A DNA stretch of 64,000 nt from Massilia mucilaginosa (GTDB lineage Bacteria; Pseudomonadota; Gammaproteobacteria; Burkholderiales; Burkholderiaceae_D): the NCBI RefSeq assembly GCF_011682145.1, contig NZ_WHJH01000018.1, positions 49,438 to 113,437 on the forward strand. Reading direction: 5' to 3'. Every line of letters starts with the position of its first letter. Position 1 is the stretch's first letter. The translations under genes and the position numbers were made by a program. Of the stretch, positions 1-10,984 are shown piece by piece. The notes under the pieces are model-generated. The model was not told the DNA's origin, ran no database searches, and saw only the letters and a list, made by a program, of their open reading frames with translations.

Positions 1-20
1 GTAACGCCGACGTAGCAGGC

Positions 21-2114
21 ATGGACGAGGCAACAGCCAAGCCAAAACGCCGCACCAAGGCACAGATCGAGGCGGATGCCGCCGCCGGCATCGAAGCGCC
101 GAAACCGAAACGCGCCGCCGCCAAGAAGGCCGTGGCCGACAGCGAGGCCGCCGCGCCGGCTACCGCACCCGCCGCAGCGCCTGGCGCCGACGACGCGCCG
201 GCCAAGGCCCCGGCCAAGCCGCGCGCCAGGAAAGCAGTTGCCGTGGCAGCGGATGAGTCCGCTCCGGCAGCCGCCAGCGCGCCAGCCGCCGCAGCGCCAG
301 CCGCCGCAGCACCGGCCGCCGCCAGCGCGCCCGTGGCCGCCGCGCCAGCCGCCGGCGACAAGCCCGCTCCCGCCGCCCGCAAGCCGCGCGCCCCGAAAGA
401 AGCCGCCGCGCCGGCAGCGCCGGCCACCGCCGATGCGGCCGCCCCGGCCGCCGACGGCGCTGCGCCAGCCAATGGCGAGCGCGGCCCGCGTCCGCCACGC
501 GGTCCGCGCCAGATGCGCGAACTGCGCGGCCAGCGCGAAGCGCGTATCCAGATGGAGCGTATCGAGTCGGGCGAACCGGAAGCGGTCGCCGAAGCGCCGG
601 CCGAGCCGGTCGCCCGCCCGGAGCGCGGTCCGCGTCCGGAGCGCAGCCTCGATGCCAAGCCGCGCGTCAAAAAGAACAAAAAAGGCAATCCGGGCCTGCA
701 GCACCACGGCAAGAACAAGATGAACGATGCCGATGCGGCGTTTTCGTACGTCACCTCGGACGCCTTCGACGCCAACGACGGCGGCCGCGCGCAGCCAGTC
801 AAGGTGGTGCGCCGCGACCTGACCTCGGACGACGATGCGCCGAAGCTGCACAAGGTGCTGGCCGAAGCCGGTCTCGGTTCGCGCCGCGACATGGAAGACC
901 TGATCGTCGCCGGCCGCGTGTCGGTCAATGGCGAGCCGGCCCACATCGGCCAGCGCATCCTGCCGTCCGACGCGGTGCGCATCAACGGCAAGCTGATCCA
1001 CCGCAAGGTGAGCAGCAAGCCGCCGCGCGTGCTGGTGTACCACAAGCCGGCCGGCGAAATCGTCAGCCACGACGATCCGGAAGGCCGTCCGTCGGTATTC
1101 GACCGCTTGCCGACCATGAAAGCCGGCAAATGGCTGGCCGTCGGCCGCCTCGACTTCAATACCGAAGGTCTGCTGTTGTTCACAACTTCCGGTGACCTGG
1201 CCAACCGCCTGATGCACCCGCGCTACAATATCGACCGCGAATACGCCGTGCGTACCCTTGGCGAGCTGGAAGAGGGCATGCGCCAGAAACTGCTGGCCGG
1301 TGTCGAGCTCGACGACGGCGTGGCGTCGTTCACCAAGATCGCCGATGGCGGCGGTGAGGGCATCAACAAATGGTATCGCGTGGTCATCGGCGAAGGCCGC
1401 AACCGCGAGGTGCGCCGCATGTTCGAAGCGGTCGGCCTGACCGTCTCGCGCCTGATCCGTACCCGCTACGGCATCATGACCCTGCCAAGCAACCTGAAAC
1501 GCGGGCGCTGGGATGAGATGGAAGAAAACACCGTGCGCGACCTGCTGGCCGCGTTCGGCGTCGAGAAGAAGGGCGCCGGCGCCGGCGCCGACGCGCGCGG
1601 TCCGAAAGGCCGCAGCGACGCCAAGCCGCGCAGCGACGACGACAAGCGTTCCGATGGCAACCGCATCGACCGCGTCGACGCCAACCGCAATGCCGATCCG
1701 TTCGGTCCGCCGAACGGGCGTGGCGGTGCGGGACGCGGCGCCGGTGGCCGTCCGCAGGGACGTCCCGGTGGTGCGGGCGGCATGGGTGGCGGCATGGGCG
1801 GGCAATCGCGCAGCGCCGGTGGCTTCGATGGACAGAGCCGTGGCCAGGGCCAAGGCCAAGGTCGTCCGCAGGGCGATGGCCAGCCGCGTTCGGCGCGTCC
1901 GCAGGGTGACGGGCAGCCGCGCAGCGCGCGTCCGGGCGGCGGCAACGGTGGCAACGGTGGTAATGGCGCCGGCGCCAAAGGCCCGCGTCAGCCGGATCCC
2001 TTGCAGACCACGTTTGGTTTTGGGAATGCCGGCGGCGGAAATCGCCGTCCGCAGGGGCCGCAAGGTCCGCGTGGCGCCGATCACGGCATGCTGCGCCGCG
2101 GTCGCCGCGGTTAA
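21..2114 (+). CDS. rluB: 23S rRNA pseudouridine synthase, RluB-like, with long low-complexity tails
   Basis: This enzyme likely isomerises a uridine in 23S rRNA (position 2605 in E. coli RluB). An S4 RNA-binding domain begins near residue 274 ([20 protein letters not shown]). The catalytic-Asp motif [14 protein letters not shown] lies near residues 375-388, with the Asp at about 378. About 270 residues before the S4 domain are Ala/Pro/Lys-rich, and from about residue 515 to the end the protein is Gly/Gln/Arg-rich with a repeated [11 protein letters not shown] segment. E. coli RluB is under half this size, so the enzyme core carries two disordered basic tails, perhaps for RNA binding. The frame is open to the left edge of the window, so the true start may lie further upstream; ATG 21 is only the first visible start. 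A strong terminator follows. Confidence 0.88.
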   Translation: MDEATAKPKRRTKAQIEADAAAGIEAPKPKRAAAKKAVADSEAAAPATAPAAAPGADDAPAKAPAKPRARKAVAVAADESAPAAASAPAAAAPAAAAPAAASAPVAAAPAAGDKPAPAARKPRAPKEAAAPAAPATADAAAPAADGAAPANGERGPRPPRGPRQMRELRGQREARIQMERIESGEPEAVAEAPAEPVARPERGPRPERSLDAKPRVKKNKKGNPGLQHHGKNKMNDADAAFSYVTSDAFDANDGGRAQPVKVVRRDLTSDDDAPKLHKVLAEAGLGSRRDMEDLIVAGRVSVNGEPAHIGQRILPSDAVRINGKLIHRKVSSKPPRVLVYHKPAGEIVSHDDPEGRPSVFDRLPTMKAGKWLAVGRLDFNTEGLLLFTTSGDLANRLMHPRYNIDREYAVRTLGELEEGMRQKLLAGVELDDGVASFTKIADGGGEGINKWYRVVIGEGRNREVRRMFEAVGLTVSRLIRTRYGIMTLPSNLKRGRWDEMEENTVRDLLAAFGVEKKGAGAGADARGPKGRSDAKPRSDDDKRSDGNRIDRVDANRNADPFGPPNGRGGAGRGAGGRPQGRPGGAGGMGGGMGGQSRSAGGFDGQSRGQGQGQGRPQGDGQPRSARPQGDGQPRSARPGGGNGGNGGNGAGAKGPRQPDPLQTTFGFGNAGGGNRRPQGPQGPRGADHGMLRRGRRG

Positions 2115-2170
2115 GCGCTGGCGCGCGCGGGTGGCCGGGGTGTTGTTTTGTGCCCCCCGCCCGTGCGCAC

Positions 2171-2208
2171 GCCGCGCCGCGCGGCACTGTTGGCGCGGCT
2201 TTTGTTTT
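2171..2208 (+). terminator. Rho-independent terminator after rluB
   Basis: A perfect 8-bp GC stem (GCCGCGCC at 2171-2178 with GGCGCGGC at 2192-2199) is followed by TTTTGTTTT. It separates rluB from the rimP promoter. Confidence 0.8.
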
Positions 2209-2253
2209 AAGCTTGATAAGTGTTGTATGCCTGTTCATTTGCCCGTCATCGGA

Positions 2254-2282
2254 TTGCGAACGGCCCGATAACAGGTTATAAT
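2254..2282 (+). promoter_or_regulatory. Sigma-70 type promoter of the rimP-nusA-infB operon
   Basis: A TTGCGA -35 (2254-2259), a 17-bp spacer and a perfect TATAAT -10 (2277-2282). Transcription should start near 2289, leaving about 140 nt of leader before rimP. Confidence 0.75.
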
Positions 2283-2307
2283 CTGCAGCCTAATAAAAGT
2301 TCTTCCC

Positions 2308-2379
2308 ACCACAGACTGGTGCAAGTGCTTTCATCTGGTTGGGAGTATAGGAAGATGGGCAGATGCCCATTTTTTTTTT
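2308..2379 (+). promoter_or_regulatory. Transcription attenuator in the rimP leader
   Basis: The leader ends in a textbook intrinsic terminator: ATGGGC (2355-2360), loop AGAT, GCCCAT (2365-2370), then a run of T to 2379. Just upstream, the arms CCCACCACAGA (about 2305-2315) and TCTGGTTGGGA can form another stem. CATCTG at 2332-2337 is complementary to CAGATG at 2360-2365 inside the terminator, so an antiterminator pairing that excludes the terminator is possible. This is what an attenuated NusA/IF2 operon would look like, and attenuator-like leaders are known upstream of rimP in other proteobacteria. The ligand or protein controlling the switch cannot be read from the sequence; feedback by NusA is one inference. 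Confidence 0.65.
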
Positions 2380-2428
2380 GGTAAATCGTTTTTAGTGGTC
2401 CTGCGGGACCGTGATCTGGAGAACTTGT

Positions 2429-4479
<2,051 letters not shown>

Positions 4480-4526
4480 TTTGAGTAACCTTATCATCTG
4501 TCTCGACACAAAGAAAAGAGGACTGA

Positions 4527-7364
4527 ATGGCGAGTAACAACGTAGCCCAATTTGCCACCGAACTGAAGATGCCTGCAGATTTGCTGCTGACGCAGCTGCG
4601 TTCTGCCGGCGTCGATAAAAGTTCGACGTCAGATCCATTGTCGAAAGATGATAAGGATAAGTTGTTGGATCACCTGCGCCGTACCCACGGCACAGCGACC
4701 GACACCGAGAAGAAGAAAATCACGCTGACGCGCAAAGAAACAACCGAGATCAAGCAGGCTGACGCCACTGGCAAGTCGCGCACGATCCAGGTGGAAGTGC
4801 GCAAGAAGCGCACCTTCGTCCAGCGCGACGATCCGGCACCGGCGCCCGCGCCGGTTGTCGCAGCCCCTGTCGCACCAGTGATCGACGCGGCCGAAGTGGC
4901 CCGTCGCGAGGAAGAAGCACGCCGTCAGCAAGAGCTGATTGCGCGCCAGGAAGCCGACCTGCGTGAAAAGCAGGAGCGCCTCGCCAAGCTCGACGCTGAA
5001 AAAGAAGCCCAGGCCAAGCAGGCCGAGACCGACGCCAAGAAAGAAGCCGATGCCGAAGCGAAGCGCGTAGCCGCTGCCGCCGCGGCCGCCGCTGCCGGCG
5101 CCGACCAGGCTGCCGCCGACGAAGCCAAGAAGGCTGCCGCCGACGAAGCCAAGAAAAAGGCTGCTGTCGCTGCGCAAGAAGCTGCGGCCCGCGCCGAAGC
5201 GAACGACCGCGCCCGCAAGGCCGTGGCCGACGAAGTCGCGCAGATCAAGGCCATGATGAATGCGCCGCGCCGCGCGATCAAGGCGCCGGAACCTGTTGCG
5301 CCGCCGGTCGCCGCGATCAAGCCGAAGCCGCCGGAAGGCACGCTGCACAAGCCAGCCGACAAGAAGCCGGGCGACAAGCCGGGCGACAAGAAGCCGGTGA
5401 CGGCGGACAAGAAGTCGATCAAGTCGGCCAATGTCTCGTCGACCTGGTCGGACGACGCGAAAAAACGCGGTGCGTCGGGCTCGATCAAGCCACGTGGCAA
5501 CACCGGTTCGCCGGGTGGCCGCGACAGCTGGCGCGGTGGCGCCAAGGGCCGTCGTCCATCGCACAGCGATGACCGCGAAACCAATTTCCAGGCGCCGACC
5601 GAAGCGGTCATCAAGGACGTTCACGTTCCTGAGACCATCACGGTCGCCGAACTGGCGCACAAGATGTCCGTCAAGGCATCCGAAGTGATCAAGCAGCTGA
5701 TGAAGCTGGGCCAGATGTGCACCATTAACCAGGTGCTGGACCAGGAAACGGCGATGATTCTGGTCGAAGAGATGGGCCACAAGGCATTTGCGGCTGAACT
5801 CGACGATCCGGAAGCACTGCTGGCCGACCAGGGCGAACACGCCCACTTCGAGTCCGTCTCGCGCGCACCGGTGGTCACCGTCATGGGTCACGTCGACCAT
5901 GGTAAGACCTCGCTGCTCGATTACATCCGCCGCGCCAAAGTGGCGTCGGGCGAAGCGGGCGGGATCACGCAGCACATCGGCGCTTACCACGTCGAAACGC
6001 CGCGCGGCATCATCACCTTCCTCGACACCCCGGGTCACGAAGCGTTTACGGCGATGCGTGCAAGGGGAGCGAAAGCGACTGACATCGTCATTCTGGTGGT
6101 TGCCGCCGACGATGGCGTGATGCCGCAGACGAAGGAAGCGATTGCTCACGCAAAAGCTGCCGGCGTACCGCTGGTGGTGGCGATCAACAAGATCGACAAG
6201 CCGGGTGCGAATCTGGACCGGGTCAAGCAGGAACTGGTTGCTGAACAAGTGGTGCCGGAAGAATACGGTGGCGAATCGCCATTCGTGCCGGTGTCGGCCA
6301 AGACCGGCGAAGGCATTGATGCCTTGCTGGAACAGGTTCTGCTGCAAGCCGAAGTACTGGAACTCAAAGCCCCGATCGACGCGCCAGCGCGTGGTCTGGT
6401 GGTCGAGGGACGTCTGGACAAGGGCCGTGGCCCGGTCGCGACGATCCTGGTGCAGTCCGGTACCCTGCGCCGCGGCGACGTGATCCTGGCTGGCTCCTCG
6501 TATGGCCGCGTGCGCGCCATGCTCGACGAGAACGGCAAGGCGATCAGCGAAGCTGGTCCGTCGATCCCGGTCGAAATCCAGGGCTTGACCGAAGTGCCGG
6601 TTGCCGGTGAAGAAGTCATGGTCATGGCCGACGAGCGTAAAGCGCGTGAAATCGGTCTGTTCCGTCAAGGTAAGTTCCGCGACGTCAAACTGGCCAAGCA
6701 GCAAGCTGCCAAGCTCGAGAACATGTTCGACAACATGGGCGAAGGCGAAGTCAAGAATCTGCCGGTCATCGTCAAGACCGACGTGCAGGGTTCGCAGGAA
6801 GCGCTGGTTGGCTCGCTGCAAAAACTGTCGACTTCCGAAGTGCGGGTACAGGTTGTGCACGCAGCGGTGGGTGGTATCACGGAGTCCGATGTCAATCTGG
6901 CAGTCGCATCGAAAGCGGTCATCATCGGGTTCAACACCCGTGCCGACGCCCAGGCGCGCAAGCTGGCCGAGTCGAACGGCGTGGACATTCGCTACTACAA
7001 CATCATTTACGATGCGATCGACGAGATCAAAGCGGCCTTGTCGGGCATGCTGGCACCGGAGAAGCGCGAGCACATCACCGGCCAGGTCGAGATCCGCCAG
7101 GTTATCCTGGTCTCGAAAGTCGGCGCGATTGCCGGTTGCCTGGTCACCGATGGCGTGGTCAAGCGTTCGTCCTCGGTCCGCCTGCTGCGCAACAATATTG
7201 TTGTGTGGACTGGCGAGATCGACTCGCTCAAGCGCTTCAAGGACGACGCGAAAGAAGTCCGCGCCGGTCTGGAGTGCGGCCTGTCGCTCAAGAACTACAA
7301 CGATATCGAAGTCGGCGACGTCCTCGAAGTGTTCGAAGTTCAAGAGATCGCCCGTACCCTGTAA
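4527..7364 (+). CDS. infB: Translation initiation factor IF-2
   Basis: IF-2 is the GTPase that brings initiator fMet-tRNA to the 30S subunit and promotes subunit joining. The 945-residue protein has an IF2_N module at 1-50, a long Ala/Lys/Glu-rich charged segment (about 110-245), a linker rich in KPGDK, and a second IF2_N module near 370-420. The G domain carries GHVDHGKT at 454-461, DTPGH near 500 and NKID near 553, followed by domains II-IV ending in [13 protein letters not shown] clear AGAGGA ribosome-binding site precedes the ATG. In E. coli internal starts give shorter IF-2 forms; several Met codons downstream make this possible here but not demonstrable. Confidence 0.97.
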   Translation: MASNNVAQFATELKMPADLLLTQLRSAGVDKSSTSDPLSKDDKDKLLDHLRRTHGTATDTEKKKITLTRKETTEIKQADATGKSRTIQVEVRKKRTFVQRDDPAPAPAPVVAAPVAPVIDAAEVARREEEARRQQELIARQEADLREKQERLAKLDAEKEAQAKQAETDAKKEADAEAKRVAAAAAAAAAGADQAAADEAKKAAADEAKKKAAVAAQEAAARAEANDRARKAVADEVAQIKAMMNAPRRAIKAPEPVAPPVAAIKPKPPEGTLHKPADKKPGDKPGDKKPVTADKKSIKSANVSSTWSDDAKKRGASGSIKPRGNTGSPGGRDSWRGGAKGRRPSHSDDRETNFQAPTEAVIKDVHVPETITVAELAHKMSVKASEVIKQLMKLGQMCTINQVLDQETAMILVEEMGHKAFAAELDDPEALLADQGEHAHFESVSRAPVVTVMGHVDHGKTSLLDYIRRAKVASGEAGGITQHIGAYHVETPRGIITFLDTPGHEAFTAMRARGAKATDIVILVVAADDGVMPQTKEAIAHAKAAGVPLVVAINKIDKPGANLDRVKQELVAEQVVPEEYGGESPFVPVSAKTGEGIDALLEQVLLQAEVLELKAPIDAPARGLVVEGRLDKGRGPVATILVQSGTLRRGDVILAGSSYGRVRAMLDENGKAISEAGPSIPVEIQGLTEVPVAGEEVMVMADERKAREIGLFRQGKFRDVKLAKQQAAKLENMFDNMGEGEVKNLPVIVKTDVQGSQEALVGSLQKLSTSEVRVQVVHAAVGGITESDVNLAVASKAVIIGFNTRADAQARKLAESNGVDIRYYNIIYDAIDEIKAALSGMLAPEKREHITGQVEIRQVILVSKVGAIAGCLVTDGVVKRSSSVRLLRNNIVVWTGEIDSLKRFKDDAKEVRAGLECGLSLKNYNDIEVGDVLEVFEVQEIARTL

Positions 7365-7450
7365 TCGTTGGATGTGGCACGGCGAGGCGTCCCGGAAGCG
7401 GGACGCGGCGCTGGCCACGGCATATTGAAGTCATTCTGGCCTCAAACGTA

Positions 7451-7496
7451 AAAACCGTCATTCCCGCGCAGGCGGAGTGACGGTTTTGATGTTTTT
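7451..7496 (+). repeat. REP-like hairpin acting as infB terminator (copy 1)
   Basis: AAAACCGTCA (7451-7460) pairs perfectly with TGACGGTTTT (7478-7487) around a TTCCCGCGCAGGCGGAG core, followed by a T-rich stretch. It can serve as the infB terminator. Its core is shared with hairpins at 7551 and 49949, so it is also a member of an interspersed repeat family. Confidence 0.7.
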
Positions 7497-7550
7497 AGGC
7501 CGTATTTTTACAGGCGGCATGCGGACTGGTGTCCGACACCGCAAACCGAA

Positions 7551-7587
7551 AAGCCGTCGTCCCCGCCTGCGCGGGAACGACGGTTTT
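7551..7587. repeat. REP-like hairpin (copy 2) between infB and rbfA
   Basis: CCGTCGT and ACGACGG arms enclose CCCCGC/GCGGGA with a short loop, followed by TTTT. It is the same family as 7451 and 49949. The 305-bp infB-rbfA gap (7365-7669) otherwise shows no gene. Confidence 0.65.
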
Positions 7588-7669
7588 GCGGGGCAGGTAC
7601 TAAAGCGTGTTTCAAACTTGCCACGCCACCTTTTGCCCCCTACAAAATCATAAAGAGTAGTATACGACC

Positions 7670-8107
7670 ATGGCTAAACACAGCAAAACCATTCCCGCCC
7701 GCGGCTTGCGCGTGGCCGACCAGATCCAGCGCGACCTGGCCGACATCGTCGCGTACGGTCTGAAAGACCCGCGCATCGGCATGATCACCATCACCGAAGT
7801 CCAGATCACCCCCGACTACGCCCACGCCAAGGTGTTCTTCACCATGTTCAAGGACGACAAGGAATCGATCAAGAATACGGTCGACGGCCTCGGCGCCGCG
7901 GCCGGCTTCATCCGCAACCAGCTGGGCAAGCGCCTGCACATCCACACCTTGCCGATGCTGCACTTCGTGCACGACACCTCGACCTCGCGCGGCATGGAAA
8001 TGTCGCTCCTGATCGACCAGGCCAACGCCACCCGCGCGGCCGATGCCGAGCCGGACCCGTTGCCGGAAGATCCGTCGTCCGCCGCAGCCAAGCCCGACGC
8101 CGAATAA
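7670..8107 (+). CDS. rbfA: 30S ribosome-binding factor RbfA
   Basis: RbfA is a small KH-like protein that binds immature 30S subunits and assists late 16S rRNA processing. The 145 residues open with [22 protein letters not shown] and contain [25 protein letters not shown] and [15 protein letters not shown], all typical of the family. The C-terminus (last 25 residues) is an acidic/Ala/Pro tail. It sits 6 nt before truB, the conserved rbfA-truB pairing. It is separated from infB by two hairpin repeats, so it may be transcribed from its own promoter; no convincing -35/-10 pair was found. Confidence 0.95.
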   Translation: MAKHSKTIPARGLRVADQIQRDLADIVAYGLKDPRIGMITITEVQITPDYAHAKVFFTMFKDDKESIKNTVDGLGAAAGFIRNQLGKRLHIHTLPMLHFVHDTSTSRGMEMSLLIDQANATRAADAEPDPLPEDPSSAAAKPDAE

Positions 8108-8113
8108 CGCGGC

Positions 8114-9037
8114 ATGAAACAAGCTCACATCAAACGCGTCCGCGACCTGGTCGACGGCGTGCTGCTGCTCGACAAACCGGTCGGCCTGTCGTCCAACGAC
8201 GCGCTGATCAAGGCCAAGCGCGTGCTCAACGCCAAGAAAGCCGGCCACACCGGCACGCTCGACCCGTTCGCCACCGGCTTGTTGCCGCTGTGCTTCGGTG
8301 AAGCCACCAAATTCTCGCAAGACTTGCTCGAAGCCGACAAGAGCTACGAGACCACGGTTCACCTTGGCATCACCACCACCACCGGCGACACCGAAGGCGA
8401 AGCGATCGACATGCGCGATGTCGACGTGACCCTGGCCCAGATCGAAGCCGTGCTGCCGCGCTTCCGCGGCCCGATCATGCAGGTGCCGCCCATGTATTCG
8501 GCGCTCAAGCGCGACGGCAAGGCTTACTACGAGTACGCGCGCGAAGGCATCACCCTGGAGCGCGAAGCGCGCCCGGTCACCATCCTCAAGCTGGAACTGA
8601 TTTCCTTCGAGACGCCGCTGCTGAAGCTGGCGGTTACTTGCAGCAAGGGGACGTATATCCGCGTGCTGGGCGAAGACATCGGCCACGCGCTCGGTTGCGG
8701 CGCGCACCTGATTGAGCTGCGCCGCACCCAGGTCGGCGCCCTGACCGTCGACGGCATGGTCACGCTGGAGGCATTGCAGGCGCATGAGGCACCGCTGACC
8801 TTGCTGGCCCCGGTCGACGCCTTGCTGTCGAGTTTTCCGGCGGTGCAATTGACCGGGGAACTGGCAAAACGCTTCCTGCAGGGCCAGCGCCTGGCGCTCG
8901 GTAAGGAAGGACTGACTTTGCCGGAAACGCTTGGCAGGGTACGGGTGTATCACGAGACCCGCCTGCTGGGCACGGCGAATTTGCAGGAATACGCGATCCT
9001 GGCGCCCGAGCGCCTGATCGCCGCCGCGCACGCCTGA
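8114..9037 (+). CDS. truB: tRNA pseudouridine(55) synthase TruB
   Basis: TruB converts U55 of the tRNA T-loop to pseudouridine. The 307-residue protein has the N-terminal motif GVLLLDKPVGLSSNDAL and the catalytic motif GHTGTLDPFATGLL with Asp50. Further on are the conserved YSALKRDGKAYYEYAREG and CSKGTYIRVLGEDIGHALGCGAHL motifs, and a C-terminal PUA-like region. It follows rbfA by 6 nt. Its stop codon is directly abutted by the start of the next gene (TGA then ATG), so the small membrane protein downstream may be translationally coupled to it. Confidence 0.96.
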   Translation: MKQAHIKRVRDLVDGVLLLDKPVGLSSNDALIKAKRVLNAKKAGHTGTLDPFATGLLPLCFGEATKFSQDLLEADKSYETTVHLGITTTTGDTEGEAIDMRDVDVTLAQIEAVLPRFRGPIMQVPPMYSALKRDGKAYYEYAREGITLEREARPVTILKLELISFETPLLKLAVTCSKGTYIRVLGEDIGHALGCGAHLIELRRTQVGALTVDGMVTLEALQAHEAPLTLLAPVDALLSSFPAVQLTGELAKRFLQGQRLALGKEGLTLPETLGRVRVYHETRLLGTANLQEYAILAPERLIAAAHA

Positions 9038-9544
9038 ATGCCGTTCACGCCTTTTCATTTGGGACCCGGTGCGGCCATGAAGGCCATCGGCGGTCGTCAT
9101 TTCAGCTTCATGGTGTTCGGCGGCGCGCAAGTGCTGATGGACCTGGAACCGCTGGTGCGCATTTATGCGGGCACGGCGATCCTGCACGGCCCGACCCACA
9201 GCGTGCCCGGCGCGCTGCTGGTCGGGGCCGTGGCCGCGCTCACCGGCAAACCGGTCAGCGAATTCGTGCTGCGGCGGTCAGGCATCCGCCATCAACCGAT
9301 CAGCTGGCTCGCCTCGTGCATGGGCGCCTTCCTCGGCACCTTTTCCCACGTTGTGCTGGACGCCATCATGCACGACGACACGCAGCCATGGTGGCCCTTG
9401 TCGAGCGCCAATCCATTCCTGGGCCTGGTGTCGCTGCGTACGCTGCACCTGGCTTGCCTGGCGGGCGTGGCGTTCTGGCTGGTGGTCGACACCTGGCGCG
9501 GGTTCCGGAAGCGCCGCAACGGCACTGCCGACGATCACCAGTGA
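9038..9544 (+). CDS. Small multi-pass membrane protein, possible metal-dependent hydrolase type
   Basis: This 168-residue protein has about four hydrophobic segments and a His/Asp pattern (MPFTPFHLGPG at the start, LHGPTHS near 50, and FSHVVLDAIMHDD near 110). The pattern recalls the YdjM/DUF4184-type inner-membrane proteins often annotated as metal-dependent hydrolases. The family link rests on motif resemblance only, and no activity can be assigned. The gene begins immediately after the truB stop with no spacer, so it is probably co-transcribed with truB. Its last 10 bp overlap the end of the convergent porin-like gene. Confidence 0.6.
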   Translation: MPFTPFHLGPGAAMKAIGGRHFSFMVFGGAQVLMDLEPLVRIYAGTAILHGPTHSVPGALLVGAVAALTGKPVSEFVLRRSGIRHQPISWLASCMGAFLGTFSHVVLDAIMHDDTQPWWPLSSANPFLGLVSLRTLHLACLAGVAFWLVVDTWRGFRKRRNGTADDHQ

Positions 9545-10320
9545 TAGGTCAGCGCCGTGAACACGGCGGCGTTGTGCGGGCTGTCGGTGAGCGGGCTGTC
9601 GGCCGCGCTGCCCATCAGGCGCGAGACCGTCACGCCGCTGCCCAGCGAGTATTTTGTGCTCAGTTCCACATTCCAGCGCAGCGACAGATAGATATCCTTG
9701 ATCCCGGCCCTGGCCTGGTACGCCTGCCTGCGGCCGCGCGCAGCCTGCTTCGGCGAAATCCCGAAAATCGATTGCATGTAAGCGTGGTTGACCACGTCCA
9801 TGCCGACACCGGCGTTAAGCGACTGGTGGGTGCCCAGGCGCAAGCCGTAGTTGCCGCCCAGGTTCAGGCGCACGCCCTTGCGGTCGTCGCCGCCCCCGTA
9901 CAGCAGGCTGGAGCGAAAGCCGATGTTGTGCGCCAGCTGGTAACCGGCGAACGCCCCCGCCTCGATGCCGAAGCGCAGCTTGTCGTTGCGGTCGTCGGCG
10001 CGGCGCGAGCGCGTGCCGTAGGTCAGCAGAGGGCCGAACTTGAGCATCGGGTCTTCCGACAGTTGCATGCCGAGTTCGCCCGGTGCGGCAAAGACGCCGT
10101 TGCTCCACTGCGCCGATATGCTCGGCAGCACGATGGCCTTCATCCCGCTGCGGCCCTCGCTGACCGGCACCAGCGCCGCAATCAGGCTCAAGTCGATATC
10201 GGTGGTGCCTTCCGGCATCTGGGTGGTGGGCGACTGCGCCGCCGCGGGCACGCTGATGGCGGCCAGCAGGGTAATGGCGGCGGCACTGGCGCGGTAGCGC
10301 GCCGGGCTTGGGATGGTCAT
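9535..10320 (-). CDS. Outer-membrane protein, MipA/OmpV family
   Basis: This is likely a beta-barrel of the MltA-interacting protein/OmpV family. It has a signal peptide (about 1-29, ending AISVPAAAQ), alternating amphipathic strands and a C-terminal aromatic residue (ALTYHW), which is the usual outer-membrane assembly signal. I chose the ATG at 10320 because ACAGGAAACC lies just upstream; a frame extension to 10356 lacks such a site. It begins 22 nt after the stop of the response regulator, so kinase, regulator and porin form one minus-strand operon. MipA/OmpV genes are often found with two-component systems that control the envelope. The 3' end overlaps the convergent truB-linked gene by 10 bp. 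Confidence 0.72.
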   Translation of the reverse strand: MTIPSPARYRASAAAITLLAAISVPAAAQSPTTQMPEGTTDIDLSLIAALVPVSEGRSGMKAIVLPSISAQWSNGVFAAPGELGMQLSEDPMLKFGPLLTYGTRSRRADDRNDKLRFGIEAGAFAGYQLAHNIGFRSSLLYGGGDDRKGVRLNLGGNYGLRLGTHQSLNAGVGMDVVNHAYMQSIFGISPKQAARGRRQAYQARAGIKDIYLSLRWNVELSTKYSLGSGVTVSRLMGSAADSPLTDSPHNAAVFTALTYHW

Positions 10321-10342
10321 GGTTTCCTGTCGGAGTGGGTGG

Positions 10343-10984
10343 TTAAATGTAGCCAAGTTCGAGTCCGCGCAGCACCGCCCGTACGCGGTCGCGCACCACC
10401 AGCTTGGCGAGGATGTTCGAGACGTGATTCTTGATGGTGCCTTCGCTCGGCCCGAGCGCGGTGCCGATTTCGGCGTTGTTCAAACCGGCCGCCATCAGCG
10501 CCAGGATTTCGGTTTCGCGCGCGGTCAGGCGCGCACCGCCTTCGGCTGGCGTGGCCACGCCGCCGGCCTGTTCGTAGGCGGCGCGGGTGCGCTCGGTCAG
10601 ACCCGGGCGGAACAGGGTGGCGCCGGCGGCGACCTTGCGGATGCCCTCGGCCAGGCGTTCCAGCGAAATATCCTTGAGCAGAAAGCCGCGCGCGCCGGCG
10701 CGCATGCCGTCGAACAGCGCCTCGTCATCGTCGAAGGTGGTCAGGAGGATGGTCGGCGGCAGTAAACCCTGCTGGCGGCGCAGCAGCTCGATGCCCGAAC
10801 ACAGCGGCATGCGCACGTCCAGCAGCAGCACATGCGCGTGCGCCTGCGCGATCACGCCCGTGGCTTCCTCGCCATTGGCCGCTTCGGCCACGACCCGGAT
10901 GTCGTCGGTCAGGTCGAGCAAGCCGCGAATCCCGCTGCGCACCAGCATCTGGTCGTCCACCAGCACTACCCGGATCGGACTCAT
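10343..10984 (-). CDS. NarL/LuxR-type response regulator
   Basis: This 213-residue two-domain regulator has a receiver domain at 1 to about 120 with acidic pocket D10/D11, phospho-acceptor Asp56 (LLLDVRMP) and Lys in FLLKDIS. A LuxR-type helix-turn-helix occupies about 150-205 (LTARETEILALMAAGLNNAEIG...GTIKNHVSNILAKL). The ATG at 10984 overlaps the kinase stop by 4 nt (ATGA), and longer same-frame extensions run through the kinase gene and are not real. It probably controls its own operon, including the downstream OmpV/MipA-type porin; the signal is unknown. Confidence 0.9.
   Translation of the reverse strand: MSPIRVVLVDDQMLVRSGIRGLLDLTDDIRVVAEAANGEEATGVIAQAHAHVLLLDVRMPLCSGIELLRRQQGLLPPTILLTTFDDDEALFDGMRAGARGFLLKDISLERLAEGIRKVAAGATLFRPGLTERTRAAYEQAGGVATPAEGGARLTARETEILALMAAGLNNAEIGTALGPSEGTIKNHVSNILAKLVVRDRVRAVLRGLELGYI

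Noticed and set aside
4629..7418. A 929-residue open frame on the minus strand opposite infB
   Set aside because: It is antisense to a certain gene, is rich in Arg/Asp/His as expected for the mirror of a GC-rich coding region, and has no recognisable domain.
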